Source: Lactiplantibacillus plajomi
Lineage (GTDB): Bacteria > Bacillota > Bacilli > Lactobacillales > Lactobacillaceae
Reading direction: 5' to 3'
Length of the DNA stretch: 64,000 bases
Assembly: GCF_005405405.1 (NCBI RefSeq)
Contig: NZ_BJDZ01000003.1
Span: forward strand, 62,001-126,000
Shown here: positions 17,383 to 25,797 of the stretch, piece after piece
How positions within the stretch are numbered: position 1 is the stretch's first letter
Layout of the letters: each line of letters opens with the position of its first letter
Translations under genes and position numbers: made by a program
The notes under the pieces: model-generated
The model's input: only the letters and a program-made list of their open reading frames with translations
Databases searched by the model: none
What the model was told of the DNA's origin: nothing

Positions 17383-18612
17383 TTATTCAATAATGCCGTC
17401 GTTAGCAATCAGCTTCCGCGCTGCCGTAAGACGTTGAACTGAACGAGGGCCTTCTTCAAGCCACATTGCCCGGCAATCACGGTACATGCGTTCTACTGGG
17501 CCGTAAGGGTTGTCTTCAAAGTAGCCAATCCCACCGAAGATTTCGAGGCAGTAGTCTGAAACTAACTTAACCGTGTTGATACTGAACAACTTGCACATTG
17601 CGGCTTTTTCTTCAATGTCTTCGCCGCGATCATATTGTTCAGCTAAGTTGTGTAACATGGTGCGTAAAGCAAAGATTTCAGTCCCCATGTCAGCAATTTC
17701 TTGTTGAATAGCTTGACGCTTTGCTAATGGTTTACCAAAGGTTACCCGGTCCTTAGCGCGTGCAATGGCCATTTCAAGCATCCGTTGGCTCATCCCTAAG
17801 TTACTTGAAGCGATGTGGGCACGAGAAATTGAAAGTGATGAAATAGCAACGTGCAGTCCGTCGCCTTCTTTACCTAACAAGTACTTCTTGTTAACGCGCA
17901 TGTTAGTGAACTTCAAGCCGGCATGACCAGCACCACGGCAGCCCATCATGTGAGGCATTGGGACGATTTCGTACCCTGGGGTGTCAACTGGAACGTAGAA
18001 AGCACTCAAACGCTTGTCACCTTCAGCATCCGGATCCGTTACGGCGATAACGTAAGCGGCGTCACTACAGTCAGTGTGTGAAATTAAAGTCTTTTCACCA
18101 TTTAAGATGTAGTCGTCACCATCGCGAACGGCAGTCGTATGCAAGTCGGCACCGGTACCACCGGTTTCTTCAGTCAAGGCGAAGCAGGTGAAGATGGTCT
18201 TGTCTTGGAGTTTTGGCATGACTTCGGCCTTTAATTCTGGTTGACCGAATTCATCCATGATCCGCCAGTTCAAGTCAGCGGCGTAGTGTAAGTGCATCCG
18301 CATACCACCAGGACCACGTGAGAACATTTCTTGGACTTGGAAAATTTGGGAACAAGTTAAGCCAAAGCCACCGTACTTCAATGGTAAGGCGAAGCGGTAT
18401 AAGTCGTTATCGATCGCTAATTTGAAGAATTCTTGTGGGAAGCGGTTCGTCACTTCAACTTCTTTTTGTAAGTAATCAAATTCGTTTTCAGCCAAGTGCT
18501 TTATTTGTTTGAGATAAAGTTGGAAATCTTCATCAGTCATCTTAGTACCAGGTTTTGTGTGAACTAACTTCTTAGTTGGTTCGTATGGACGTGTTTCTTC
18601 TGCAGTAGCCAT
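17383..18612 (-). CDS. Acyl-CoA dehydrogenase family protein (CaiA-like)
   Basis: 409 residues, with an N-terminal extension of about 25 residues relative to the second dehydrogenase. CFALTEETGGTGADLHTTAVRDG and ILNGEKTLISHTDCSDAAYV form the FAD/substrate middle domain. RVTFGKPLAKRQAIQQEIADM and CLEIFGGIGYFEDNPYGPVERMYRDCR form the C-terminal helices. The catalytic-Glu motif is modified to WLEEGPRSVQRL, still keeping a Glu at the expected place. It is divergent from its partner, so the two probably act on different esters or as a heteromer. Its ATG overlaps the stop of the transporter gene (TAATG), indicating translational coupling. Confidence 0.9.
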   Translation of the reverse strand: MATAEETRPYEPTKKLVHTKPGTKMTDEDFQLYLKQIKHLAENEFDYLQKEVEVTNRFPQEFFKLAIDNDLYRFALPLKYGGFGLTCSQIFQVQEMFSRGPGGMRMHLHYAADLNWRIMDEFGQPELKAEVMPKLQDKTIFTCFALTEETGGTGADLHTTAVRDGDDYILNGEKTLISHTDCSDAAYVIAVTDPDAEGDKRLSAFYVPVDTPGYEIVPMPHMMGCRGAGHAGLKFTNMRVNKKYLLGKEGDGLHVAISSLSISRAHIASSNLGMSQRMLEMAIARAKDRVTFGKPLAKRQAIQQEIADMGTEIFALRTMLHNLAEQYDRGEDIEEKAAMCKLFSINTVKLVSDYCLEIFGGIGYFEDNPYGPVERMYRDCRAMWLEEGPRSVQRLTAARKLIANDGIIE

Positions 18613-19850
18613 TATTTAGCACTCTCCTCTTTTTGTTTTTTATTGGTTCCGATGCCGCGTGACATCAAAATCAAATCAATGACCAACCCAACAACCGCAA
18701 CACCAATTGCGACCATGTAGGCTGGGTAATACGTAGCAACGCCGGCACCCTGGTTCGTGAAGATCGCAGCAATTTGCGGTCCGACCAACGCACCAATGGC
18801 GTAACCAAAGAACATCAAACCATAGTTGATTCCGGAATGGGTCGACCCGAACGTGTTACCCGTTAAAGTTGGGTAAACGACGAGCACGCCACCGAAAGAA
18901 GCTCCTAATAAAATTAGGAAAATGATGAAACCAACTAAATTAGTACTGAACCGCAAGCCGGCTAAGCCAACAATCGTTAAAACTAAGATGCCGGCCAAAG
19001 TCTTGGTTTGTCCCAGCTTATCGGTAAGTTTCCCGGTCAATAACCGGCCACCGAAATTGGCTAGGGTGTTGATCACGACCATGTCGGCCGCAACAACGGG
19101 TGTCATTTGCAGTTGTACTTGGGCAATCATTGAAAGGGAACCGATCAACATAATGCCGGCGGTACATGCAATTGAGAATAATAGTAGTAACAACCAGAAC
19201 TTCCCCGTTTTCAGCATTTCTGTCGGGGTAAAGTCGTTGGCATCGGCCGCCGTAGCTGCCGGCGTGTCAACGTCGTGTTCGGTTGGCGTATCCATCATCC
19301 AGCCAACTGCCCAGCAAATCACTAAGTACGCTAATCCAATTGGAATAAATCCGTTCATTCCGTACTGGTCACATAAAATGGCACCGACCTTAGCTAAGAC
19401 TAACGGTCCTAACGAAGCGGCCCCCAAAAGTAATCCGGAAATCGTCCCGCGCTTTTCGGGGAACCATTTCAATGCGGTTAGTAGTGCGGGGTTATACATA
19501 ATGCCGTTACCGGCACCCGCCATTAAACCAACTGTGACGTAAAGAAAGAACAAATTATGAACGAAAGCGGTTAACAACCATCCCAGGCCAAAGATCAAAC
19601 CACCAAAATACATCAGCTTCTTCGCACCGAATTTATCCATAATGTGACCCGATGCAACGCCGAAGCAAGCCATAAAGAATTGATAAAGCGTTAATGTTAA
19701 TGCAACCTGTGATCCAGTGCCACCCGTTGCGTGTTGTAACGGAATAGCAAAGACTGAGAATGCGGACGATGCCGCACAGCAAAAGATGATTAAGAACGCT
19801 GCCGTAAAGACGTGAGAGCGGTGAATCACCCTGGTATTAGTTGTTTCCAT
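18612..19850 (-). CDS. OFA-family MFS transporter
   Basis: 412 residues, 12 predicted helices. FSVFAIPLQHATGGTGSQVALTLTLYQ, SGHIMDKFGAKKLMYFGGLIFGLGW, GAGNGIMYNPALLTALKWFPEKRGTISGLLLGAASLGP and SHSGINYGLMFFGYAIGALVGP are typical of oxalate:formate-antiporter-like proteins, which carry monocarboxylates or exchange acids. As first gene of the operon it probably imports the acid substrate or exchanges it for the reduced product. The ATG at 19850 follows a near-perfect AAAGGAGG; the longer in-frame start at 19922 is not supported. Confidence 0.88.
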   Translation of the reverse strand: METTNTRVIHRSHVFTAAFLIIFCCAASSAFSVFAIPLQHATGGTGSQVALTLTLYQFFMACFGVASGHIMDKFGAKKLMYFGGLIFGLGWLLTAFVHNLFFLYVTVGLMAGAGNGIMYNPALLTALKWFPEKRGTISGLLLGAASLGPLVLAKVGAILCDQYGMNGFIPIGLAYLVICWAVGWMMDTPTEHDVDTPAATAADANDFTPTEMLKTGKFWLLLLLFSIACTAGIMLIGSLSMIAQVQLQMTPVVAADMVVINTLANFGGRLLTGKLTDKLGQTKTLAGILVLTIVGLAGLRFSTNLVGFIIFLILLGASFGGVLVVYPTLTGNTFGSTHSGINYGLMFFGYAIGALVGPQIAAIFTNQGAGVATYYPAYMVAIGVAVVGLVIDLILMSRGIGTNKKQKEESAK

Positions 19851-19932
19851 CGTGAACCTCCTTTCCTTTGACGCTAAATGGTATCGCTTTCTTACAAGTC
19901 TTAGTGTAGTGCCGTCATTCACAAAATAAAAA

Positions 19933-19965
19933 TTCCAAAAGTTGTCGGATTGATAACTTTTGGAA
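19933..19965. other. Hairpin in the 5' leader of the acyl-CoA operon
   Basis: Perfect 11-base inverted repeat TTCCAAAAGTT / AACTTTTGGAA with an 11-base loop. It lies between the predicted promoter and the transporter start, in a leader of about 130 bases. It could be an operator or an RNA hairpin. Confidence 0.5.
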
Positions 19966-19985
19966 ATAACGTTTATTTAACGGCG

Positions 19986-19994
19986 ATTATAGCA
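19986..19994 (-). promoter_or_regulatory. Extended -10 promoter of the acyl-CoA operon
   Basis: TGCTATAAT on the minus strand is an extended -10. The -35 is weak (TTTTTA-rich), as expected for an activator-dependent promoter under the divergent LysR regulator. Confidence 0.5.
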
Positions 19995-20086
19995 AGCTGT
20001 TTCTGTAAAAACCGCCCGAATTAATTTGTGATTTTATTATTTTGGCTATTTGTAAACCCCTTAACTATTTGAAATTCAGGGTTTTT

Positions 20087-20101
20087 ATAGATTAAGTCTA
20101 T
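20087..20101. promoter_or_regulatory. LysR-type operator candidate (T-N11-A)
   Basis: ATAGATTAAGTCTAT is a 15-base interrupted palindrome (ATAGA-N5-TCTAT) fitting the LTTR box. A second half-site-like TATAGATAAAGCCTA follows at 20107-20121. Together with the promoter entries it accounts for the 366-base divergent gap 19851-20216. Confidence 0.55.
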
Positions 20102-20216
20102 CGATTTATAGATAAAGCCTAATTTAACAGTAAGCGGTTCCATTGTATGATATAGGTGTCAACATATGTATTTAAATGATGGTTTTATACTTATTAGCTA
20201 TTAGGAGGGATCCCTG

Positions 20217-21110
20217 TTGAACCTGAATCAACTATATTATTTCCGAACGCTTGCTGAATACCAGCACTACACTAAAGCTGCAGCTCACCTTTATATTAGT
20301 CAACCGAGTTTAAGCAACGCGATGAAATCACTTGAAAAAGAACTTGGTTGTGTTCTCTTTAAGAAAACCGGCCGTAACATTCAATTAACGGAATACGGCC
20401 GGATGTTTTATAACACCACATGCTCAACGCTTAACATCTTGGATGAAGGCAAACGCGAACTGCAACAAAAAATTAAAAGCGACGCCGGCATCATTAACGT
20501 TGCCTGTATCCCGACTTCGATCGGCACTCGGCTTCCTAATATGATCAAGGACTTTCAGTCCCGCGACGTCGGCTCGCCCTACTTCACCTTGCACGACGAA
20601 TTCTCCGGTCCGATTCTGGAAGGACTTTCTAATGGTCGCTACGACGTTGGCATCTGTTCTCAAGACGTTCATTATAGTGACCTATCGTTTATTCCACTCT
20701 TTTCCGAGCCAATTGTCGTTATCGTAGCACCCGACCACCCGCTCGCCAAGGAAACGCACCTTGAACCGGAACAGCTCCGCCCATACGACCTCGTGACCTA
20801 TCTGAAAAACACGCCGATTGGCCACGCGGTTCGCGACGAACTCAACGCGAAGTGTCCCAATTTAACCTTTGCGGAGTCTCTCGACAGCGAGGTCACGATT
20901 GCCGGGCAAGTGGCAACAAATCACTCGGTCGGCGTCGTTGCTAACACCATGTTTTTAGATGCTTTTAACATTAAACGAATCCCATTAGACGTTCCGGCTG
21001 ACACCCGGATGGTTTACATTGCGTATAACCACACCCGTCAAATCTCGCCGGTCCTGCAAAAATTTATTGATTTCCTCAAAGCAACGAAACAAACACCCGT
21101 TGAAAATTAA
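20217..21110 (+). CDS. LysR-family transcriptional regulator
   Basis: 297 residues. N-terminal winged HTH (MNLNQLYYFRTLAEYQHYTKAAAHLYISQPSLSNAMKSLEKELG, residues 1-45), then a periplasmic-binding-protein-like effector domain (about 90-290). The N-terminus YYFRTLAEYQHYTKAA groups it with CynR/CidR/YwqM-like regulators. The start is TTG after AGGAGG with eight-base spacing. It is divergent from the acyl-CoA operon and 14 bases from the dehydrogenase gene that follows, so it likely controls both and senses a carboxylate or CoA-related effector. Confidence 0.92.
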   Translation: MNLNQLYYFRTLAEYQHYTKAAAHLYISQPSLSNAMKSLEKELGCVLFKKTGRNIQLTEYGRMFYNTTCSTLNILDEGKRELQQKIKSDAGIINVACIPTSIGTRLPNMIKDFQSRDVGSPYFTLHDEFSGPILEGLSNGRYDVGICSQDVHYSDLSFIPLFSEPIVVIVAPDHPLAKETHLEPEQLRPYDLVTYLKNTPIGHAVRDELNAKCPNLTFAESLDSEVTIAGQVATNHSVGVVANTMFLDAFNIKRIPLDVPADTRMVYIAYNHTRQISPVLQKFIDFLKATKQTPVEN

Positions 21111-21124
21111 GAAAGGTTGATTAG

Positions 21125-22519
21125 ATGTCAGTTACAACTCCAATAAAATCAGTATCAGAACAATTAATAACTGCGCTAGGCGCACAGGCCGTTCGCACCG
21201 GTGATCAAATCACCGCCGACTGGGGCCACGACGAACTGGGAACGGTCGCGCACCGCCCCGATATCGTGGTGACCCCCAAGACAACTACCGAAGTCGCCAA
21301 AGTTGCAAAGTTAGCTAGTGCTGCTAAAATGCCGTTAACGACCCGTGGTTCCGGGACCGGCTTAGTCGGTGGTTGCGTGCCAACCGAGGGTGGGATCCTG
21401 CTCGACATGAGCGCGATGAACCACATCATCGGCCTTGATGAAGCCAACCTCACCGTTAACGTTCAGGCCGGCGTACAATTAAAAACCCTCGCCGACTACG
21501 CTCAGGATAAGGGCTACTTGTACGCCCCCGATCCCGGTGAAAAGACGGCAACCATCGGAGGCAACATTGCAACCAACGCCGGTGGCATGCGGGCCGTTAA
21601 GTACGGCGTGACCCGTGAATCGGTGCGGGCACTGACGGTCGTAACCATTGAAGGGCAAGTGCTACACCTTGGTGGTCAAGTCGTTAAAAACAGTTCCGGC
21701 TTTGACTTAAAGGACCTTTACATCGGTTCGGAGGGCACTTTAGGAATCGTGACCGAAGCCGTTTTGAAAGTTAGCCCGCTACCCAAAGTCAGCACGGGCT
21801 TATTAATCCCGTTTGATGACTTCAAGGCGGCACTCATCACCGTCCCGAAGATTCTACAGTCTGGTATCCTCCCGACCGCCGTTGAATTTTTCGAAGCCGA
21901 CACCGTTAAATACTGGGAAGCCTTCAAAAAGCAAGCCTTTCCCCAATCCGGTGCCGCCGCTTACTTACTAATGACCCTCGATGGCCAGCAGGACGCCGTC
22001 GTCGAACAAAACTACGAAACCCTCGCCGAACTTTGCTTGGACAACGGTGCGACCGACGCCTACGTTCTTGATACCCCAGAACTTAAAGCCAACGTCTGGA
22101 AGGCCCGCGACAGTTTCTTGGAAGCTATCCAAGCGTCAACCACCACGATGGACGAAGCCGATGCGGTGGTGCCATGCGACCAAACCGCGGCCTTCGTCAG
22201 CTTTACCCACGATCTCGCCAAGCAAGAAAACGTCCGCATCCCCGGTTTTGGTCACGTGGGGGACGGCAACCTACACCTCTACGTTTGCCAAGACGACTAC
22301 GCTGACGACGTTTGGCAAAAGAAGCTAATGACCGTCTTCACCGCCCTTTATAACAAGTCTATTGAACTTGGTGGGAAAGTTTCCGGTGAACACGGTATTG
22401 GCTACGCAAAGCGCCAGTACTTGCAAGCCACCAGTGACGCTGCTGAAATTGACACCATGCAGCGGGTCAAACAAGCTTTGGATCCAAATAACCTGTTGAA
22501 CCCGGATAAGATTGTGTAA
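21125..22519 (+). CDS. FAD-linked 2-hydroxyacid dehydrogenase (GlcD/LctD family)
   Basis: 464 residues. A PCMH-type FAD-binding domain (residues 35-215) shows TRGSGTGLVGGCVP and DPGEKTATIGGNIATNAGGMRAVKYGVTRE. The C-terminal domain ends with GFGHVGDGNLHLYV and GKVSGEHGIGYAKR, the metal/substrate motifs of D-lactate and glycolate dehydrogenases. It oxidises a D-2-hydroxyacid to the keto acid and passes electrons from FAD to a partner. In Acetobacterium woodii the homologous LctD works with EtfAB. Here etfAB lie in the divergent operon and a lactate racemase in the same window, which makes lactate a plausible but unproven substrate. SD GAAAGG. Confidence 0.9.
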   Translation: MSVTTPIKSVSEQLITALGAQAVRTGDQITADWGHDELGTVAHRPDIVVTPKTTTEVAKVAKLASAAKMPLTTRGSGTGLVGGCVPTEGGILLDMSAMNHIIGLDEANLTVNVQAGVQLKTLADYAQDKGYLYAPDPGEKTATIGGNIATNAGGMRAVKYGVTRESVRALTVVTIEGQVLHLGGQVVKNSSGFDLKDLYIGSEGTLGIVTEAVLKVSPLPKVSTGLLIPFDDFKAALITVPKILQSGILPTAVEFFEADTVKYWEAFKKQAFPQSGAAAYLLMTLDGQQDAVVEQNYETLAELCLDNGATDAYVLDTPELKANVWKARDSFLEAIQASTTTMDEADAVVPCDQTAAFVSFTHDLAKQENVRIPGFGHVGDGNLHLYVCQDDYADDVWQKKLMTVFTALYNKSIELGGKVSGEHGIGYAKRQYLQATSDAAEIDTMQRVKQALDPNNLLNPDKIV

Positions 22520-22535
22520 CAATTTGTGACTAATT

Positions 22536-22577
22536 AAAGCGACCCCAGTACACGTGATGTGTGCTGGGGTCGCTTTT
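22536..22577 (+). terminator. Intrinsic terminator after GlcD-type gene
   Basis: AAAGCGACCCCAG / CTGGGGTCGCTTT stem extended by a TACAC/GTGTG inner helix, followed by T5. Confidence 0.9.
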
Positions 22578-22588
22578 TCGGATGGAAA

Positions 22589-22604
22589 TGTTTCACGTGA
22601 AACA
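22589..22604. promoter_or_regulatory. parS site 1
   Basis: TGTTTCACGTGAAACA, an exact match to the ParB (Spo0J) binding site of Firmicutes, within the longer palindrome AATGTTTCACGTGAAACATT. It lies between a terminator and the distal end of the CRISPR array. Confidence 0.92.
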
Positions 22605-22609
22605 TTGGA

Positions 22610-23899
22610 GAGATAGATAGGTTTAACGTTCAACCTATCTAAAGCTGTCCCCTGTGCGGACAAGCACAGCAGCGGACTCTTGACCTATTTAAAATGACCT
22701 CTATCTAAAACCAACTTACGCAATTATCAGACCAGCTCACTACTCTTGACCTATTTAAAATGACCTCTATCTAAAACAGGTCACCAAACGTTTTAGCGAG
22801 TTCACTGACTCTTGACCTATTTAAAATGACCTCTATCTAAAACTCGTTACTTCTCATCGTTTTTCCCTCCTTGACTCTTGACCTATTTAAAATGACCTCT
22901 ATCTAAAACAGTTTGGTGGTGATAACGATGTATCAGTTAACTCTTGACCTATTTAAAATGACCTCTATCTAAAACAGGTTATGCCCCCTGCAACAGGCGT
23001 TGAAAACTCTTGACCTATTTAAAATGACCTCTATCTAAAACGGTGGGTTAGATGGACGCTAAAACATTAAAACTCTTGACCTATTTAAAATGACCTCTAT
23101 CTAAAACGAAAGCATATCAACGACCACCGCTGGACTAACTCTTGACCTATTTAAAATGACCTCTATCTAAAACAGATTGGGTCTACGAACAAGTTTTGCC
23201 ATCACTCTTGACCTATTTAAAATGACCTCTATCTAAAACAGATTGCAGAAGAACGAATTAATGAATCATACTCTTGACCTATTTAAAATGACCTCTATCT
23301 AAAACGACCACTCCAGGTAATCACCATACACATTCACTCTTGACCTATTTAAAATGACCTCTATCTAAAACCTATTACTAGTATCACTACCGTTGCCTTT
23401 GACTCTTGACCTATTTAAAATGACCTCTATCTAAAACGCTGTTTTATTAGCAAATAAAAAAGACAGAACTCTTGACCTATTTAAAATGACCTCTATCTAA
23501 AACGCTTCTTTTTGCGCAGTCCCCTTTAATTTTACTCTTGACCTATTTAAAATGACCTCTATCTAAAACTGATATGGATGAAAAAACTGATAAATCAAAA
23601 CTCTTGACCTATTTAAAATGACCTCTATCTAAAACGAAAATCGGAAACCATTTGAAATTGTTTCAACTCTTGACCTATTTAAAATGACCTCTATCTAAAA
23701 CGAAGAATTAATGCTTGGTTCTGGGAAAAGCACTCTTGACCTATTTAAAATGACCTCTATCTAAAACAAGCTATTCAACCATAGCCGTTTAATGGTCACT
23801 CTTGACCTATTTAAAATGACCTCTATCTAAAACATTATCAACGTTGCCAAAGCAAACGCGTGAACTCTTGACCTATTTAAAATGACCTCTATCTAAAAC
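22610..23899 (-). CRISPR. Type II-A CRISPR array, 19 conserved repeats plus one degenerate terminal repeat
   Basis: 36-base repeats, reading GTTTTAGATAGAGGTCATTT... on the transcribed minus strand, start at 22676 and recur every 66 bases to 23864-23899. This gives 18 spacers, all exactly 30 bases. A twentieth, degenerate repeat occupies 22610-22645, keeping only the TATCTAAA end, with one more 30-base spacer before it; it marks the old, leader-distal end. The leader side abuts csn2: only 29 bases (23900-23928) separate them, so part of the leader probably lies inside csn2. Within the degenerate repeat AGATAGGTT/AACCTATCT (22615-22640) forms a hairpin. Several spacers have open frames in at least one reading, in line with phage coding origin. 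Confidence 0.97.
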
Positions 23900-23928
23900 C
23901 GCTTTTTCCACAGGCCATTTTCATAATC

Positions 23929-24600
23929 TTACGACCGCCAATCTACCAAATCTTCATCAACGTAGTAATAGCAAGGCATCTCGAATTTATCCTTACGACC
24001 ACTTTCTGAATATTCGATGAGGATGACAGTGGCGTTTAATTCTTGAACCAATTGAGTAAGTTCTTGTAACTGCTGATACGTCACGTAATGACTAACATTC
24101 GTCAACACAATCGCTTTTTGTGATCCTAATTCAACGTGGGTCTGAATCAGGGTTTCTAACACCATTTCTGGATGGGCCTTTAAATCTGGCGGAAAACTAA
24201 TGCCTACAAATTTGATAATTTGCTCAATATCCGGTAATTCACCAACTTCCAACGGTAAATCCATTAAAAAGCTAACATCCGAAACTTTGGAAACAACGTT
24301 TCGACTCTGATCAATCAGCGCAATCCGCTGTTCCTCTGCCATTATATCAATAATCCGTCGCTGAAGCTTTCGTAAGAACAGCTTATTTAAATCCACGGAA
24401 AGCATCAAGTCACCATACCAACTACACTGACTCGTCAGCGTTTTAGTGTGAAAGTTTTCATCACTAATACACAACGTGTCGGCACTATCTTGAAATCCCT
24501 GGCAAAAGTCGTAGTACATTTTACTGTGACCGATATCAAATACGTTAAATTGACCAGCTTGTACCTCAAACGGCTTAAAGGGATAGTACGTGATATTCAA
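23929..24600 (-). CDS. csn2: Csn2, type II-A spacer-acquisition protein
   Basis: 223 residues, in the usual size range. Csn2 forms a tetrameric ring that binds linear DNA ends and works with Cas1-Cas2 and Cas9 in adaptation. The sequence (MNITYYPFKPFEVQAGQFNVFDI at the start; VILIEYSESGRKDKF near the end) fits Csn2 by length, position and pattern rather than by catalytic motif, as the family is only weakly conserved. The start is TTG, overlapping the cas2 TGA, with AAAGGA inside cas2. Confidence 0.85.
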   Translation of the reverse strand: MNITYYPFKPFEVQAGQFNVFDIGHSKMYYDFCQGFQDSADTLCISDENFHTKTLTSQCSWYGDLMLSVDLNKLFLRKLQRRIIDIMAEEQRIALIDQSRNVVSKVSDVSFLMDLPLEVGELPDIEQIIKFVGISFPPDLKAHPEMVLETLIQTHVELGSQKAIVLTNVSHYVTYQQLQELTQLVQELNATVILIEYSESGRKDKFEMPCYYYVDEDLVDWRS

Positions 24601-24902
24601 ATGACAATCGTCCTTTCTGCGGAATTTAACACATCATTACTGGGCTCACCCACGATATAGTGCATCGCCTGATACTGTTTTTCCGTCACCATCATCGTTT
24701 GAACTTTTCCGCCAGGCGGTGCTAGTGGAGAAATTCGCTTCTCGGTAAATTCAGCCGCCTTCTTATTGACGCAAACTCTGACATAGGCTGAATACTGCAT
24801 CATTAGAAAGCCCTCGCGAATCAGAGCTTTTCTAAAATGACGGTAAGCGCGGCGTTGCTCCGACGTATCCATTGGTACATCAAACATGACTATTAATCGC
24901 AT
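24597..24902 (-). CDS. cas2: Cas2
   Basis: 101 residues. It starts MRLIVMFDVPMDTSEQRRAYRHFRKAL with the first-strand Asp (FDVP) typical of Cas2, then GFLMMQYSAYVRVC. It dimerises and forms the integration complex with Cas1. I chose the ATG at 24902, preceded by GAGG; five more codons upstream are open. It overlaps cas1 by 23 bases and csn2 by four. Confidence 0.95.
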   Translation of the reverse strand: MRLIVMFDVPMDTSEQRRAYRHFRKALIREGFLMMQYSAYVRVCVNKKAAEFTEKRISPLAPPGGKVQTMMVTEKQYQAMHYIVGEPSNDVLNSAERTIVI

Positions 24903-25785
24903 CACTCGATACCTCATCCGGAATGGTCACCTCAATCTTTACTTCATCCGTTTCACCACTTAAAAAATGCAAACAATTACTTACGTGTTCAGAAATCGCG
25001 TTACTTAGGTACGTCCTTCGCCCGTTAAATCCAATTTCAATACTCATTAACGAAACTAGTCCAATCTTCACGTCGGGCGTGAATTCTTGAAAAACTTGCT
25101 GGCTGACCCACTGATCAACAATCGGCCGAAACGGTTCCATTAAATCCGAACCCAAGTTAAACTCGTTTTCTTCACTCGCATGGTGGATTCCGATACAAGT
25201 TAAATAACCGTTTATCACAATTTCCCGGTTAGTTAGTGATAAGAGAATCGAATATCCGTAGTTTAACGCAGCGTTGACCGGCGTAAAGTCCCGGCGGATA
25301 AACTTTTGGCCAAACAATAGTGTAAAGTACTTATTCGCAACCACGGCTTCGCGATTGGTCACGTCATTCAGTTCTAATTTATCCAGCTCATCGACTAACG
25401 ACTGTGGGTTTCCATCCATAAATTCAATGACTTGAATTTGATTTTGAATCTTACTGCCGATGTTCTTGGTCCAAAGATTATTAATCCGCTTTTCCGGCCA
25501 CATTACCTGAGTACGGACAACCCTTGCCGTTCGTCGCGTTGGATAATAATCCGTTGTCTCACTAACCGGTTCTCCCTGATGATCCGTAAAGACAATTTTA
25601 ACGTGTGCCTCTGATAGCGCACAGATTGCCGCACTCGTAATCACCGCTTGAGTCGTGCCAATAATCAATAGCTGAATATCACAAATCGGCACCGTAAATT
25701 TATCCTGATCCGTTTGAATTGCCAACCGGTTCATCGTGTACGAAATCTTTGCGTGTTGCGTAACTAGGACATTGCGCCATCCCAT
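24880..25785 (-). CDS. cas1: Cas1 integrase (type II)
   Basis: 301 residues. MGWRNVLVTQHAKISYTMNRLAIQ and VPICDIQLLIIGTTQAVIT are the N-terminal beta domain of type II Cas1. The helical domain carries NAALNYGYSILLSL, CIGIHHASEENEFNLGSDLMEPFRPIVD with the metal-binding His and acidic residues. It integrates spacers at the leader-proximal repeat. ATG follows AAGGGGG. The tracrRNA promoter on the opposite strand begins 13 bases upstream of this start, so transcription of the two may interfere. Confidence 0.95.
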   Translation of the reverse strand: MGWRNVLVTQHAKISYTMNRLAIQTDQDKFTVPICDIQLLIIGTTQAVITSAAICALSEAHVKIVFTDHQGEPVSETTDYYPTRRTARVVRTQVMWPEKRINNLWTKNIGSKIQNQIQVIEFMDGNPQSLVDELDKLELNDVTNREAVVANKYFTLLFGQKFIRRDFTPVNAALNYGYSILLSLTNREIVINGYLTCIGIHHASEENEFNLGSDLMEPFRPIVDQWVSQQVFQEFTPDVKIGLVSLMSIEIGFNGRRTYLSNAISEHVSNCLHFLSGETDEVKIEVTIPDEVSSDAINSHV

Positions 25786-25797
25786 TTAAAAACCCCC

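Noticed and set aside
18922-19542. 206-residue plus-strand ORF opposite the OFA transporter
   Set aside because: Antisense shadow of a membrane-protein gene; Pro/Asn/Lys-rich translation without domain features.
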